Below, in pieces: positions 24,862 to 35,476 of a stretch of DNA of 64,000 nt. The notes under the pieces are model-generated. The model saw only the letters and a list, made by a program, of their open reading frames with translations. It was not told the origin of the DNA and made no database searches. A program made the translations under genes and the position numbers. The stretch comes from Pyronema omphalodes. Its lineage: Eukaryota; Ascomycota; Pezizomycetes; Pezizales; Pyronemataceae. Numbering within the stretch: the stretch's first letter is position 1; each line of letters starts with the position of its first letter. The stretch covers positions 186,001 to 250,000 of the forward strand of contig JAJJXM010000061.1 of assembly GCA_024516155.1 (NCBI GenBank), read 5' to 3'.

Positions 24862-25018
24862 TTGTTGTATTGTTTTGAATTTTAATAATTTTTGTTACTT
24901 GAAAAAGACTAAAGGCTAAAGCAAACTCCAATTTTTCCCCTCAAAAAAAATCAAACTTTTCCCCGCCACCTCCGTTCCCCACAGCCCGTGCATCCCTCCT
25001 CCACACCATTCCCCGCAT

Positions 25019-26399
25019 CTAACCAACAAAAGTACAAACCGGCAATCTATAAATATTCCCAACATCCCAATACCTTCTCCTAACGCCATCCCACTCTTCC
25101 TCCTTAAGATCAATCTCGACCTCAACCCACTCCGTTTCCAAGCCAGCTTCCAGAAGATCAATTTCCACAACCCTAGTATAAACATCATAAGAAATCCTCT
25201 TATCCGCACCTAGCCCATGGAAGAAGGAAAATCTTCCGCCTTCTGCAAGGAGTGCGATGACGTAGTCTTCGAAAAAAGATTTGAGGGCTGTGTATTCCTC
25301 GGCGAAGGTGTCGAAGTAGATGGCGTCGAAGACTTCGCCGTTGTCGAGGAGCGGTTGGAGAGCCTGATGGGGGGGTTATTAATGACCAAATCGTTATGGA
25401 TAGATAGATAAATTCAAAAGATAGGGGTATGATATACTATACCTCTTGCCATCTTCCCTTAAGAATCCTAACACCGGGTTTCTTTTCCCATCCATCACTT
25501 TCGATTTTCTTCAAGACATCCGGATGTGCCTCAACAATAACATGGGTTCCCTCCTTTCCAATCCTCTCCTGAAAAGCCGTATCAACAATCCCCATCCCAA
25601 ACCCAACATTCAAAACCCTCTTCCCCTTAGCTTCCTTCTCATCCGGTAAAAGCTCCTTTACAGATCTTTCCATAATCCCAGTTTCCCAGGACATCATAAC
25701 ACCATTTTCATCCTCATCCAACAACTTTTCCTCATCATAGCCTAGCTTACTCGCAAGATACCGGGAGGAATTCACATCCACTTCCATCCCGTTATGAGTC
25801 TGTATCATATCCTCCCCCTGTCCATCCCCCAACGAAACCTCCCCTCCCGCCGCAAGAAGCTCCTTAATCGCCGCCAACTGCTCTGGATCAACCAATCCCT
25901 CCAACTGATCCGCATTAAACTGGGCCGCCGCTTCTCCCGCCTCCACCAACTGCGGTACCTCCTCCTCCTGATCCCCCATTTCTTCATCCCCCTCATCATC
26001 ACTCCCCAAAACCCCCCACCCACCCACACCGCCCAATCTCGCCAACAACATCTCCGCCCTCACCCCCGCCTCAACCAAGCACTCATAACACCCCTCTCCC
26101 ACGCTGCCAAGCCGAAACGCAATACACCCCGGCGTATCCCCGTCCTTGTTAACATCATTCCAGATCGCCCCCTCCTGTAACAAGAACCTACAACATTCCT
26201 CCGCTTCCTCGGCTTCGATTAATGATGATTCCGGGGTGAGAGATTGGAGCACTAGGTGCAGGGGCGTATTGAGGGTTTCGGGGTGTTGGGTTTGAGGGGT
26301 TAGGGTACGGTTGCTGCGGAGGAGAAGTCGGAGGGTTGCGAGGTCGCGGTGGGAGGCGGCGGTGAGGAGTCGGTGTTCGGGGGTGTCGGGCGTGGACAT
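25019..26399 (-). CDS. rmt2: protein arginine N-methyltransferase 2 (Rmt2 type)
   Basis: Two exons (26399-25443 and 25363-25019; 79-nt intron) give 433 residues, close to yeast Rmt2. Rmt2 is a type IV enzyme that methylates the delta nitrogen of arginine; in yeast its target is ribosomal protein Rpl12. The N-terminal third has ankyrin-like repeats (HRLLTAASHRDLATLRLLL, then NTPLHLVLQ, then DGDTPGCIAFRLG). An acidic Glu/Asp linker follows. The methyltransferase fold contains the SAM motif RVLNVGFGMG (about 261-270), the acidic VEAHPDV strand and a second-exon FDAIYFDTFAEEY segment, a GAMT-like signature. The end is NIYRLPVCTFVG. The start ATG at 26399 lies directly before the ankyrin-like part. 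Confidence 0.9.
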
Positions 26400-27456
26400 G
26401 GTGTTTTTTGAGGGATTGAGGATATGGCGCGTGGATGCAGACGCGGGGTGAGATGGTGGTGGGTTTTTGGTGCGTGGTGACTAGTGCATGGTGGGGTTTG
26501 TCGCATGGTGGGGCTTCCTTGCAGGGCGGGTAAGGGGTGTGGTCATGGTATGTCACTGGGGTATACAACTATACATAACCTTAACTACCAACTCAATGTC
26601 TAATTTCTTTTTCTATAGAGTCTTCATTGTAATAAAACATATCCAAATATTTATTAATTTCCATATTGAATCCCCGTCTTTTCGAACTTTTCATATCGTT
26701 ATCGTTATCGTTATTATCCATGCATGCCACATGGTGGTTTTATCATCTTTGAGTATTTTGTTTGTATTTCAATAACTTGATTCAGCCGATACAAACCACG
26801 AGCTATACCGAGTTCCAAGATTCGACGGAGATATAGCGTTCAACACCCTTTGGCTTCAAAGTTCGGTAGCTAGCTGATAAGATAACAGTTTACTATCTCG
26901 ATCTGCAGCCTGCAACGCGCTGGCGGGATACATTATATATGGCATGTAAGTTGCGCCCTTTGTATATGGAATGATATGATTATGTCATTACCCACTCGAA
27001 GGTACTCTGTAGTGTTTGTATTGACTGATCATGAGTCGTCGGCAGGTAGGGTAGTCTGGTGACTGGTCCATATGTACTGCGGTACAGCTACCGGGAAATA
27101 TCCTGGTCTCCTGGATTAGATGGACTGGACTATTGGAGGGGGGGGGTTACAATGACTATGAATTATGGTGTCTAGACCATGGATGATGGTGATGGTGGTA
27201 GATAAAGCATCTATGATCTGAGGAATTAACGCATACATTCCCTGCAGCCTAGCTCTTAGAAGTTATTATACACAACAGCATTTAAATCAATCCTAATATC
27301 TACATACATTATAATCCCTGAGCCCGCTTCTTGATATATTTAATCACATCATTAGACCTTACTAAAGGCTACAGTTCTATTTATTACTGGGTCTGGAAGT
27401 AATTAGCAACCAGAATGCTGGAATTAAGTTTGAATATCGTATAATATTTGAAAATC

Positions 27457-27484
27457 TTTTTTTTTTTTTTTTTTTTTTTTTTTT
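27457..27484 (+). repeat. poly(T) run, 28 nt
   Basis: Uninterrupted T28 in intergenic DNA. It has no visible retroposon attached on either side. Confidence 0.9.
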
Positions 27485-27892
27485 GGTGGTGAAGTAGTTG
27501 TAACTTGTAACTTGTAAGCCTAATCCCAATGGCAATTTTGATGCTGCGATGCAATAATATCTGTAGGATATATGTCATGATTGGGAATCTATGATAGAGT
27601 TGTATAAAAATTAAAATTCACTATGTGCGTCGATCCACAGCAGTGTGTAAAGCATCAGAATTTAGAAGTCCGGTAATGAAAAAGTAATCACAATGATGCC
27701 ATGATCATACTGATTATAAAAATTAATCTTTCAATCTAATCTTGATGATTAACCCTTATAATAATAGGAAGTAACATATCGTATATCGTATACAGTATAC
27801 CGTATCAACAATTTCTTATTCCTCATAATATCTCATAATATCTCATAACATCTCATTTATTCCTTATATATATTCATCCAGCCCCCCTTCCC

Positions 27893-27922
27893 CAGCATCC
27901 AGCATCCAGCATCCAGCATCCA
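27893..27922 (+). repeat. (CAGCATC)n heptamer repeat
   Basis: About four copies of a 7-bp unit, flanked on both sides by similar CCCCCTTCCCCAG segments. Confidence 0.8.
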
Positions 27923-28015
27923 ACCCCCCTTCCCCAGTCCCCCAGCATCAGCATCTACCTCATCTCAAGCTACCACCAAAAATCCACCCACCCATCCATC
28001 CCAAGCATGTAATCC

Positions 28016-28479
28016 CTACTCCTTCCCAGTCTTCCAATTATCCGCCCATCTCTGAATCACAAAGGGTAGCGTTAGCTAATCCTCATCTAATCTCAACCCA
28101 ACCCAACTTAACAACCCCCCATTTATATCCATCCATCCATCCATCCATCCATCCATCGAGTTGCGGGGGGGGGGGGGGGGGGTGCGGAGCGGGGAGCGGG
28201 GTGCGGAGCGGGGTGGGTGCGGAGCGGGGGGGGGGAGCGGGGAGCGGGGTTCATATTCTCCGCCCAAAAAACGAAAGAAATCCCACCTACCAAACCCATA
28301 GACAAACCATAAGTCAAGCCCCCACCGAGAGTAATCGCAAGCATCCAGGTTTTGCTTGGGTTCTCGGACCACAGTCTTCGTTCTGGATCGTGGATTGCGT
28401 GGCCTGCGTTGCGTTTTTGTTGGATGGAAGGGCTGCGGAGGGTGCGGGTGCGGGGGATGGTGCGGAGGAGGGGGAGCAT
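28016..28479 (-). CDS. 74-aa single-pass protein, probably mitochondrial
   Basis: Exon 1 (28479-28291) encodes MLPLLRTIPRTRTLRSPSIQ and then QKRNAGHAIHDPERRLW, SENPSKTWMLAITLGGGLTY and GLSMGL. A GTAGGT donor follows at phase 0. The best acceptor is at 28052 (GTGATTCAG), opening exon 2 (28051-28016) with RWADNWKTGKE and a stop. The basic, Arg/Ser-rich, acid-poor N-terminus looks like a mitochondrial presequence; residues about 46-63 can span a membrane. The size and shape resemble small inner-membrane subunits of respiratory complexes, but I cannot assign one. The inferred 239-nt intron holds (ATCC)n and a G18 run, so exon 1 read through without splicing runs into low-complexity sequence. The model is from splice logic only. 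Confidence 0.6.
28128..28182 (+). repeat. (ATCC)n tetramer and poly(G) 18
   Basis: A seven-copy ATCC microsatellite ends at 28157, followed by an 18-nt poly(G) run (28165-28182). Both are inside the inferred intron of the small gene at 28016-28479. GGAGCGGGG-type repeats continue to about 28250. Confidence 0.85.
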
Positions 28480-29147
28480 GGTTGGTTGGTTGGTTGGTTG
28501 TGAGTCTGGAAAGAGGAGGGGGGGGGGGTTAGTTTACGGTGGGAGGAGTCTGCAGAGAGAGGGGGGGGGGGGGGATATGAATTAGGGATAAACGGGGGGA
28601 AGGGGAAGGGGGTAGATAATCTCCATCTCAGTCGATGCCGATTCTTTGTAGAGTCGTGATGAGTTATCTTATACTCCATTCCCCCCCTTCCCATCCCACA
28701 TCCCATTCCCTCCTAGCAGAAAGCAAAGCAAAACAAATCAAAGCGAAGCAAACCAAAAAAGTGATAAAACCCATCAAGTGCACATTATCTCACCACTTCA
28801 TGAGTCATGAGAAAAAAAAACACATACCGTTCCAATACCAATCCTCTTTCAGCCGGAAGCAAGTAGCGATCTATGAAGCGAATAAAAAATCCTCGTATCT
28901 TGTATCTGGTATGTGTTAAATAGCGCGGCGAGGCGAAGCGAAGTGAAGTGAAGCAAAGCGAATCAAAGCAAACAAAATCTCCCACAACAGCGAGTTCATG
29001 GAGTTTATATATAACCGCGACCGCCCACCCCCGCCCCCTCTGTTTCAAGCACCATGCAGTACAAGTGGGAAGTGGGAAGTGGGGTGGGGTTTGTGTAACA
29101 ACCCATAATACCCATAATAGCCATAATATGCAGCCCCATAACCGATA

Positions 29148-29169
29148 GATCATGATCATGATCATGATC
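29148..29169. repeat. (GATCAT)n perfect palindrome
   Basis: Hexamer units whose array equals its own reverse complement over 22 bp, so it can form a hairpin or cruciform. Confidence 0.85.
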
Positions 29170-29358
29170 ATCAATGCAGTCAAGGTTATATTCCCGCTCT
29201 GTTTTTCACCACCTACCACTTACCACCTATCCCGAAATATCCATTCATTTCCGTATCATTTCCTGTTGTATATTTCTGTGTCAATTCCGTGTCATTTGCA
29301 TTTTCCATTTCCGTATCAATTTTAGTTTCAGTTTTAGTGACAGTTTCAGTTACGAGTA

Positions 29359-29449
29359 TGGTATGGTGTATGGTATATGGTATATGGTATATGGTATATG
29401 GTATATGGTATATGGTATATGGTATATGGTATATGGTATATGGTATATC
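29359..29449 (+). repeat. (GGTATAT)n heptamer array
   Basis: About 12 near-perfect copies of a 7-bp unit, with slightly varied copies at both ends. Confidence 0.9.
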
Positions 29450-29590
29450 TTGTATGGTATATGGTGTATAGTTACGGGTATATCCAAGTTCCCAAGTTCC
29501 CAAGTTCCCAGCAGCTACCAGCTACCAGCAGCTACTAAGAAGGTACATATGTATGTACATATACACCATAGGAGATCCCAGGAGCTCGGC

Positions 29591-29729
29591 AAAATACTAA
29601 AATACTAAAATACTAAAATACTAAAATACTAAAATACTAAAATACTAAAATACTAAAATACTAAAATACTAAAATACTAAAATACTAAAATACTAAAATA
29701 CTAAAATACTAAAATACTAAAATACTAAA
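29591..29729 (+). repeat. (ACTAAAAT)n octamer array
   Basis: About 17 perfect copies of an 8-bp unit, running directly into the next array. Confidence 0.92.
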
Positions 29730-29998
29730 ATCCAAAATCCAAAAATCCAAAAATCCAAAAATCCAAAAATCCAAAAATCCAAAAATCCAAAAATCCAAAA
29801 ATCCAAAAATCCAAAATCCAAAAATCCAAAAATCCAAAAATCCAAAATCCAAAAATCCAAAATCCAAAAATCCAAAATCCAAAAATCCAAAAATCCAAAA
29901 ATCCAAAATCCAAAAATCCAAAAATCCAAAAATCCAAAATCCAAAAATCCAAAAATCCAAAAATCCAAAAATCCAAAAATCCAAAAATACAAAAATAC
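29730..29998 (+). repeat. (TCCAAAAA)n octamer array with 7-bp variants
   Basis: About 34 units of TCCAAAAA with interspersed 7-bp TCCAAAA variants. All three minus-strand frames are open across it (WIFGFLDF-type repeats), which is a property of the array and not evidence of coding. Confidence 0.92.
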
Positions 29999-30000
29999 AA

Positions 30001-30038
30001 ACAGGAAGCTAGGAAGCTAGGAAGCTAGGAAGCTGGGG
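30001..30038 (+). repeat. (AGGAAGCT)n octamer array
   Basis: About four copies of an 8-bp unit, immediately after the TCCAAAAA array. Confidence 0.85.
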
Positions 30039-30589
30039 AGCTAGGATGCAATATCGGATCTATGACAGGGTTGCTTTAAAAAGAGGGTGGGGAGGATCTA
30101 CTGTTACAAGTAGGAAGGAAGGAAGTATGTATGTATGGTGTATGTACAGTACAGGTATAAGGTGATCAAAAATTATGTATTCTGTATTATTCATCATCGT
30201 AGTTGTGGTTATCGTCATAGTTGTGGTTATTGTAGTTGTGGTTACCGTCATAGTCGTCATAGTTGTCATAGTTATGGTTAATCAACGCGCAGGAACAATA
30301 ACTCAGTCAAGACAAACCAATTTAATCAAAGATTCACAGCACACAACACATATGATATGGGCTATTTCAAAGTTTCAAAACTAAGAGAGAGAGATAGACA
30401 CTTTCAATTTCCAAATCCATCCGGTATCGTAACAGTAACTACACAAGTAAACCAACTTCGCTTATTGAAATCCCAGTCCAGATAACACCCAAATATCATA
30501 CCCATACCCAAATTTACAAACCACAAAAAAAAAAAAGAAATCATTCACAGCATTTAAAGCCTTCAAATTCAACAGGTCAGTTAAGCACC

Positions 30590-31982
30590 CTAAGCCGCAA
30601 CTGCAACCTCCTCCATCTGAACCTCCTCAGCAGTAGCCTGGCCTTGAGCGGCCAAGACATGATCGGGGGTAACTCCCACTCTCTCCTTGGCCAAAAGGTC
30701 GACCAAGAGAGGGTTAGGACGTCCCAAACGTCCTGGAATCAACAATCCCTGCTCGGCCTTGAACTTGACACACTGCTCCATGTAGCTGTCGAACAAGAAA
30801 GAAGAGTCCAAAGGACCTCCCTTGGCCTCGGGGTGGAACTGGGTGGACATAATAGGACGAGTCTTGTGGATCATTCCCTCGTTGGAACCGTCGTTGAGGT
30901 TGATAAAGTACTCCTTCCAGTCGGAGGGAACGGTCTTGATGTCAACGGCGTATCCATGGTTCTGAGATGTAATGTGGCAACGTCCGGTGGTAAGGTCCAA
31001 GGCTGGGATGTTGTGGGCACGGTTTCCATACTTGAGCTTGATTGTCTTGGCTCCGGCGGCCAAAGCAAGAAGCTGGTGACCAAGACAGATTCCCATGATG
31101 GGTCCAGTGTAGGAGTCCATCAACTTTTGGAGGTGGAAGACAGTCTTCTGACAATGGGTTGGGTCTCCGGGACCGTTGGAGATGAAGACTCCATCAAAGT
31201 GATGGGCGACCTTGTGAATAGGGTAGTCCCAAGGGAAGACAGTGACGGAAGCACCGCGGGAAACCAATGAACGAAGGATGTTCTCCTTGACTCCACAGTC
31301 GATGACGGCAACGTGAAGGTCTCCGGTGGAAGCAACGTGGAAGGGCTGCTTGGTGGAGACTTTAGCTACCAAGTTGATCTGCTCGGGATCGATGAAAGCC
31401 TCGTCCTGGTCTGCATCGTACTCGTCTCCGACTGTAATACGGGCAAGGGAGGATCCTTGCTCACGGAGGTAGGTAACGATAGAACGGGTGTCGACACCAG
31501 AGATAGCGGGGACTCCCTCACGCTTGCACCAGTCTCCGAGAGACTCAACAGCGGTCCAGTGGGAGTACTTTTCGGCGTGGTCGGAGACAACAATTCCAGC
31601 AGCCTGGATGTTGGGGGACTCAAAGTACTTGTAAAGTCCAGACTCGTCACGGACATTGGACGGAACTCCATAGTTTCCAATCAAGGGCTGGGTAAAGACG
31701 AGAATCTGACCGCGGTAGGATGGATCGGTCATGGACTCGGGGTATCCAACAAGGGAGGTGGTGAAAACGGCCTCTCCAGAGATGGTCTTGTTGGCACCAA
31801 AGGAGATTCCCTGATGGATGGGACCGTCCTGGAACTGTCAGTTGATTCGAGATACAATTGAGTTGTGGGCGTACCCTGATGGTGAATGTAGCACGCTTAT
31901 TAGCAGCCTTTCCGACAACAGTCGCAAGAGTGCGGACCTGAGTCATGGGCTTGATGCCCTTCAACAACTGGCGAGAGAGCAT
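30590..31982 (-). CDS. arg-2 / CPA1: arginine-specific carbamoyl-phosphate synthase, small subunit
   Basis: Two exons (31982-31875 and 31834-30590) give 450 residues. This is the glutaminase subunit that feeds ammonia to the large subunit for carbamoyl phosphate in mitochondrial arginine synthesis. The first 25 or so residues are basic and acid-free ([20 protein letters not shown]), a mitochondrial presequence. The N-terminal CPSase small-subunit domain has [14 protein letters not shown]; the class I amidotransferase domain has ISNGPGDP, the nucleophile in GICLGHQ (Cys near 286) and FHPEAKGGP (His near 370, Glu near 372). The length matches Neurospora arg-2. The splice giving [12 protein letters not shown] implies an intron of only 40 nt. 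A uORF 36 nt upstream encodes an arginine attenuator peptide, so translation is probably repressed by arginine. Confidence 0.96.
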
Positions 31983-32018
31983 AGTGATGGTAGTTTGATG
32001 ACGGGGGATGGAGTCGTT

Positions 32019-32217
32019 TTAATTCGAGCTGTTCTTCCAGATATGATCTACCCCAGTCGTCAGTATGTTCCCCGGTGTAATGACTAGACTTTCTGTTACC
32101 TGAGATGTAGTCCTGCAGCATGTTAGTTATGCATTTCTTCAGCGGATAGCGGGATTGTCTAGCGGGGAAGCTATGCATATTTACCTGAGAGGTGAAAACG
32201 GTGGGAAACAATCGCAT
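32019..32217 (-). CDS. uORF: arginine attenuator peptide (split by two introns)
   Basis: Three leader exons, 32217-32185, 32112-32100 and 32047-32019, join in frame to a 24-codon uORF plus TAA. Exon A encodes MRLFPTVFTSQ, exon B adds DYIS, and exon C starts mid-codon and adds DHIWKNSSN. The length of 24 and the core VFTSQDY-S-DH-W match the arginine attenuator peptide known from Neurospora arg-2 and yeast CPA1, where the nascent peptide stalls the ribosome at the uORF stop when arginine is high and so blocks scanning to the main ATG. Donors are GTAAAT and GTAACA; acceptors CTGCAG and GGGTAG. The main ATG lies 36 nt beyond the uORF stop. Confidence 0.93.
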
Positions 32218-33823
32218 AAGCGCTGTGGTTCTGGTCCCTATTCGCTAATTGGATCTCTTGCGAGAAGCCGGCGGAGTTGGGAGCTTGGGGAGGTAATTGG
32301 TGGTTGGAGCTTGGTGGTTGGATGTGAGGAGGAAAGAGCTTCGCTTGGGGTTGGGGGGGATCTTGGGGAACTTAAGGCGATGCGGCTGAAGGAGTGAGTG
32401 ACTCGCCGGGTCGGTGGGAAAATTCTGTTGCCGGACAGACCCCACCTCTCTTTTGGAGTGACGCACACGAGCAATTGTCTTGCAAACGAGGTTAACAAGA
32501 AGAGTCATTTACGCGATGGTGATCGACATAGTTTGTGATGGGAATTGATAATTCAATTGGTCGTGAATAACTCTAATTATTTAGAGCTGGTTGAGAACCA
32601 GTTAGGCTAATTCGCCAACTCTCCATCAGCTTCTGTCCACGATGGCATCTTCTCGCCAATGAGAGGACAACCATTTATTTCGCTTTCGCCTGCTGAATTG
32701 AGTTGAAGCTTGATGTGATTTAATTTGTTGGGTAATTGTTATTGGGTTTGTAGATTTGTCCTTTTTGTCCTTTTTGTCTTTTGTTTTTTTGAAAGATTAG
32801 GAATTCTGTTTACTTTGTCGTTTTCTTTTAAATATCATGAATTAACAGTGTTTGTGCTGCTTATTTCGTCTGGATATCCTGCTCTCTCCCTCTGAATCAC
32901 GTCACTCTCTCCAGCTGCATGACTCTTCCCTACACCTGCTCGCTTGCACCTCAGCCACCTCTGTCAACACTCGCGAGCTGTGCATAAATATAATTATCTA
33001 AACGTTACCCGGAATTACTTTGGTGCCTCATTAGTCCGCCCCGCCCTGCTCTAAGCTCATGACCAGCCTTCTTTTACTCGCACTAACAAACAGCCGCTCT
33101 CCCGCCAACAAAGCTAACCGCAAACAGCAGTCCACGTGCAACAAGGCTAGCAGCTTGCAAGAGCAAAGCAGGAGCAGCAGCAGGAAGCATCCCCACGATG
33201 GCCGTCGGCGAGCTCGATATCGACCATTCATCCGGTCAATTAACCAACTCCGACATTCCGATGAACCCGCGATAATCACAAACTCTTGATCACAATTGTA
33301 TCACTTTCCACTCAACACCATCGCAAATTCAAATTTCGTTTCTCAGTTTCCTGTTCATCTTGTTGTTCTCGCTGCTCCATGTTCTGTTCTCAAGCTGCCA
33401 GCCTTAAGCTCTCCAACCCATCCACCAAGCTCTCCCGCAGCCATCCCCACGTCTTGTCCCGTGAGGCTCTTTGATCGAGTGACCGTTCGTGCCTCCGCAC
33501 CGCGCCATGTAAACACAAACATCACCGCCATCTCCGCTGCGTGATACCAATAACAATATTCATTCCTTTCATCTATCATTAGTTTCCTTGTTTGCTGTTC
33601 ATATTCTGTTGTTTCGCATCAGGCCAAACCCCGTCCCCTATTGCATCACGCATTGCGGCTCAAAACTAACCTTCACCACACCTTGAGCATTCCACCTACA
33701 GCTGCCACCCCGCTGCCACCGACGTCGGAGCGAAATCACGCGTCGAGCACAAAAGACAAACGCAACGACTATAGCAGTCTGACGAAGTAACGAATCCCCC
33801 ACCAGTCACTCTCTACTCTTACC
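32218..33823. other. divergent promoter region, arg-2 and LSM12-family genes
   Basis: These 1.6 kb separate two divergently transcribed genes. The right half (about 33280-33820) is rich in C/T and CACCGCC-type sequence on the plus strand, as in long fungal 5' leaders, and contains several short ATG frames before the LSM12-family ATG. No other coding region is convincing. Confidence 0.5.
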
Positions 33824-34701
33824 ATGGACCGTCGCCCGCAGCAGAACCGTGCCAACAACCAAGGCAACCCAAGCTTTACAAACAACCTCGCAGCTCTTGA
33901 CTGGGCTTTGGGACTTAGGTATGCCGTATGGGGAGCTCTCAGACGCGTATCACCACCAGCTAACTCCGACAGTGTTAAACTCACTACAATCCTCGATGAC
34001 ACCATTACCGGATCCGTTTACGCATACGACCCCATCACCAGCACTGTCACTTTAATCACCTCTGCCACTACCGGCTCCGGTCCTCATGACATCCGAATGA
34101 TTAAAGTTTCCTTCCTTAAGGATGTTGCTGTTACCGGTGCTGCTCCTCCGGGACTAAAGTTTTCTACTGCGGAGCCTAGAATTGGAAAGGTGTCGGCTGC
34201 CTCACTTGCTGCATCGCTTGCGGAGCAAAAGAGAGCGGCAACTCTTGGAAAGGGTGTTACGAAGGAGGGACAGGACATTTTCGATGCTTTACACAGGACG
34301 TGAGTTATCTGAGCCGGCCATGTGGAGATGACTACTGCTGCAGAACCTCTACTAACACCCTAAAGGATGCCCTGCAGATGGCACGAAAAGACTATTGTCG
34401 TTCTCGACAGCGTCATGATCGCCGAACCTTACGCATTGACCGACGTCCAGGGTAACGATCAAAACGCTGTAAAGCGCGTGAAGAAAGTGGTGCGTCTACA
34501 GTTTCCTTCTACTCCATTGCACCCCTCCCCCGGTACCCCGACCAGGGGCTTCCTCTCTCATATCTCTCAACTATCAATTCCCCCACACATCTCTCTTCAG
34601 TACAATAGCTAACAACCCCATAGCTCGAAGGAGAACGGCGAAAACTCGAAAGCGGACGGAGAACGGCTACTCCGGTATCTTCAGAGCGCAAGGGAGGCTA
34701 G
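33824..34701 (+). CDS. LSM12-family RNA-associated protein
   Basis: Four exons (33824-33918, 33973-34299, 34366-34489, 34624-34701) give 207 residues. After a Gln/Asn-rich start, an LSM-like domain begins at GLSVKLTTILDDTITGSVYA, with the junction created by splicing, continuing YDPITSTVTLITS. The anticodon-binding (AD) domain covers the later part: LAEQKRAATLGKGVTKEGQD, then IFDALHRTMPCRWHEKTIVV and LDSVMIAEPYALTDVQG. It ends in a basic KLESGRRT tail. LSM12 family proteins associate with RNA and ribosomes in yeast, and in animals with the ataxin-2 partner. The third intron (134 nt) is longer than the others. The gene is divergent from the arginine CPS gene. Confidence 0.88.
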
Positions 34702-35089
34702 GAACCCCGGCAATCCAGGGAACCATGGAGACCAAGGTGGAAACAGGCACCGTAGATGTTGTAATTTTTTTCTGGGACAATTAATCTGGGGAAAATGGGA
34801 ATGGGAATTGGATTTTTTTTTTCTTCGGCTTTGGCTTTATATGGTTACTGGCGTAGATTGCTTCAGATTATGTTGGGATGGGGGGAGGGAGGGTGATGTG
34901 ATGATGTGATAGAGAGACCAAGGAGTCGGAGGTGTGATGTATCCGGTTGGTTACATACTATCATTAGGCGTGATTTGTTGTGAATTACTTATGTAGGCCC
35001 TTATCTACATATGTAGAGGGAATATTTACCCCGCCATGCAACGTCCCCCGCTATATGATGAACCAGACTGGTTTCAGATATGTATGGAA

Positions 35090-35128
35090 AAGCATAAAGC
35101 ATAAAGCATAAAGCATAAAGCATAAAGC
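35090..35128 (+). repeat. (GCATAAA)n heptamer array
   Basis: About five and a half perfect copies of a 7-bp unit downstream of the LSM12-family gene. Confidence 0.88.
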
Positions 35129-35256
35129 ATGACCTCATCACGTAATATAATTAATTCCCCTCCTCGGGTTTTGGGTTTACGGGAAGCGAATTAAACGATC
35201 TTTTATGATTCAGAGATACGTTTCTTGAGTTATCTCTCTTTATTCTTTATTCTTAA

Positions 35257-35285
35257 CCCCCCCCCCCCCCCCCCCTTTTTTTTTT
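35257..35285 (+). repeat. poly(C) 19 followed by poly(T) 10
   Basis: C19 at 35257-35275 runs directly into T10. Confidence 0.9.
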
Positions 35286-35401
35286 AATGCACTTGGGAAC
35301 CTTTTATTATGATGACAGATGATAAGAAATTGGAGTGTTTCTGGTGATATTATAATTTTCTAATACTTCTTGGCCTCTATGGTGATGCTTTTTTACTGTT
35401 C

Positions 35402-35476
35402 CCTGGTTACTGGTCACTGGTTACTGGTCACTGGTCACTGGTCACTGGTTACTGGTTACTGGTCACTGGTTACTGG
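35402..35476 (+). repeat. (GGTYACTG)n octamer array
   Basis: About nine 8-bp units alternating irregularly between GGTTACTG and GGTCACTG. A TTGGC pentamer array follows at about 35547-35572. Confidence 0.88.

Larger units (their letters stand above)
23896..25018. other. intergenic with poly(C)/poly(G) tracts
   Basis: No gene seen. It contains a 20-nt poly(C) run (24286-24305, preceded by a shorter C run) and a 22-nt poly(G) run (24840-24861). Confidence 0.5.
26400..28015. other. intergenic, repeats only
   Basis: No gene is seen between the Rmt2 start and the small gene at 28016. The stretch holds a 28-nt poly(T) run (27457-27484), a CAGCATC array (27893-27922) and AT-rich DNA. Confidence 0.5.
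28480..30589. other. 2.1-kb repeat-dense intergenic region
   Basis: No gene is supported. The region is a succession of simple arrays: G14 (28561-28574), a (GATCAT)n palindrome (29148-29169), GGTATAT, ACTAAAAT, TCCAAAAA and AGGAAGCT arrays (listed separately), and a TTGTGGTTATCG-like stretch (30190-30280). Frames across these are artefacts. Confidence 0.6.

Noticed and set aside
28785..29219. 144-codon minus-strand frame
   Set aside because: It crosses the GATCAT palindrome (MIMIMIM) and shows no domain or splice logic.
29709..30000. Three overlapping 91-codon frames of WIFGFLDF repeats
   Set aside because: They are produced by the TCCAAAAA tandem array in all three frames.
30644..31270. 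208-codon plus-strand frame
   Set aside because: It is antisense to the carbamoyl-phosphate synthase coding sequence and has no domain of its own.
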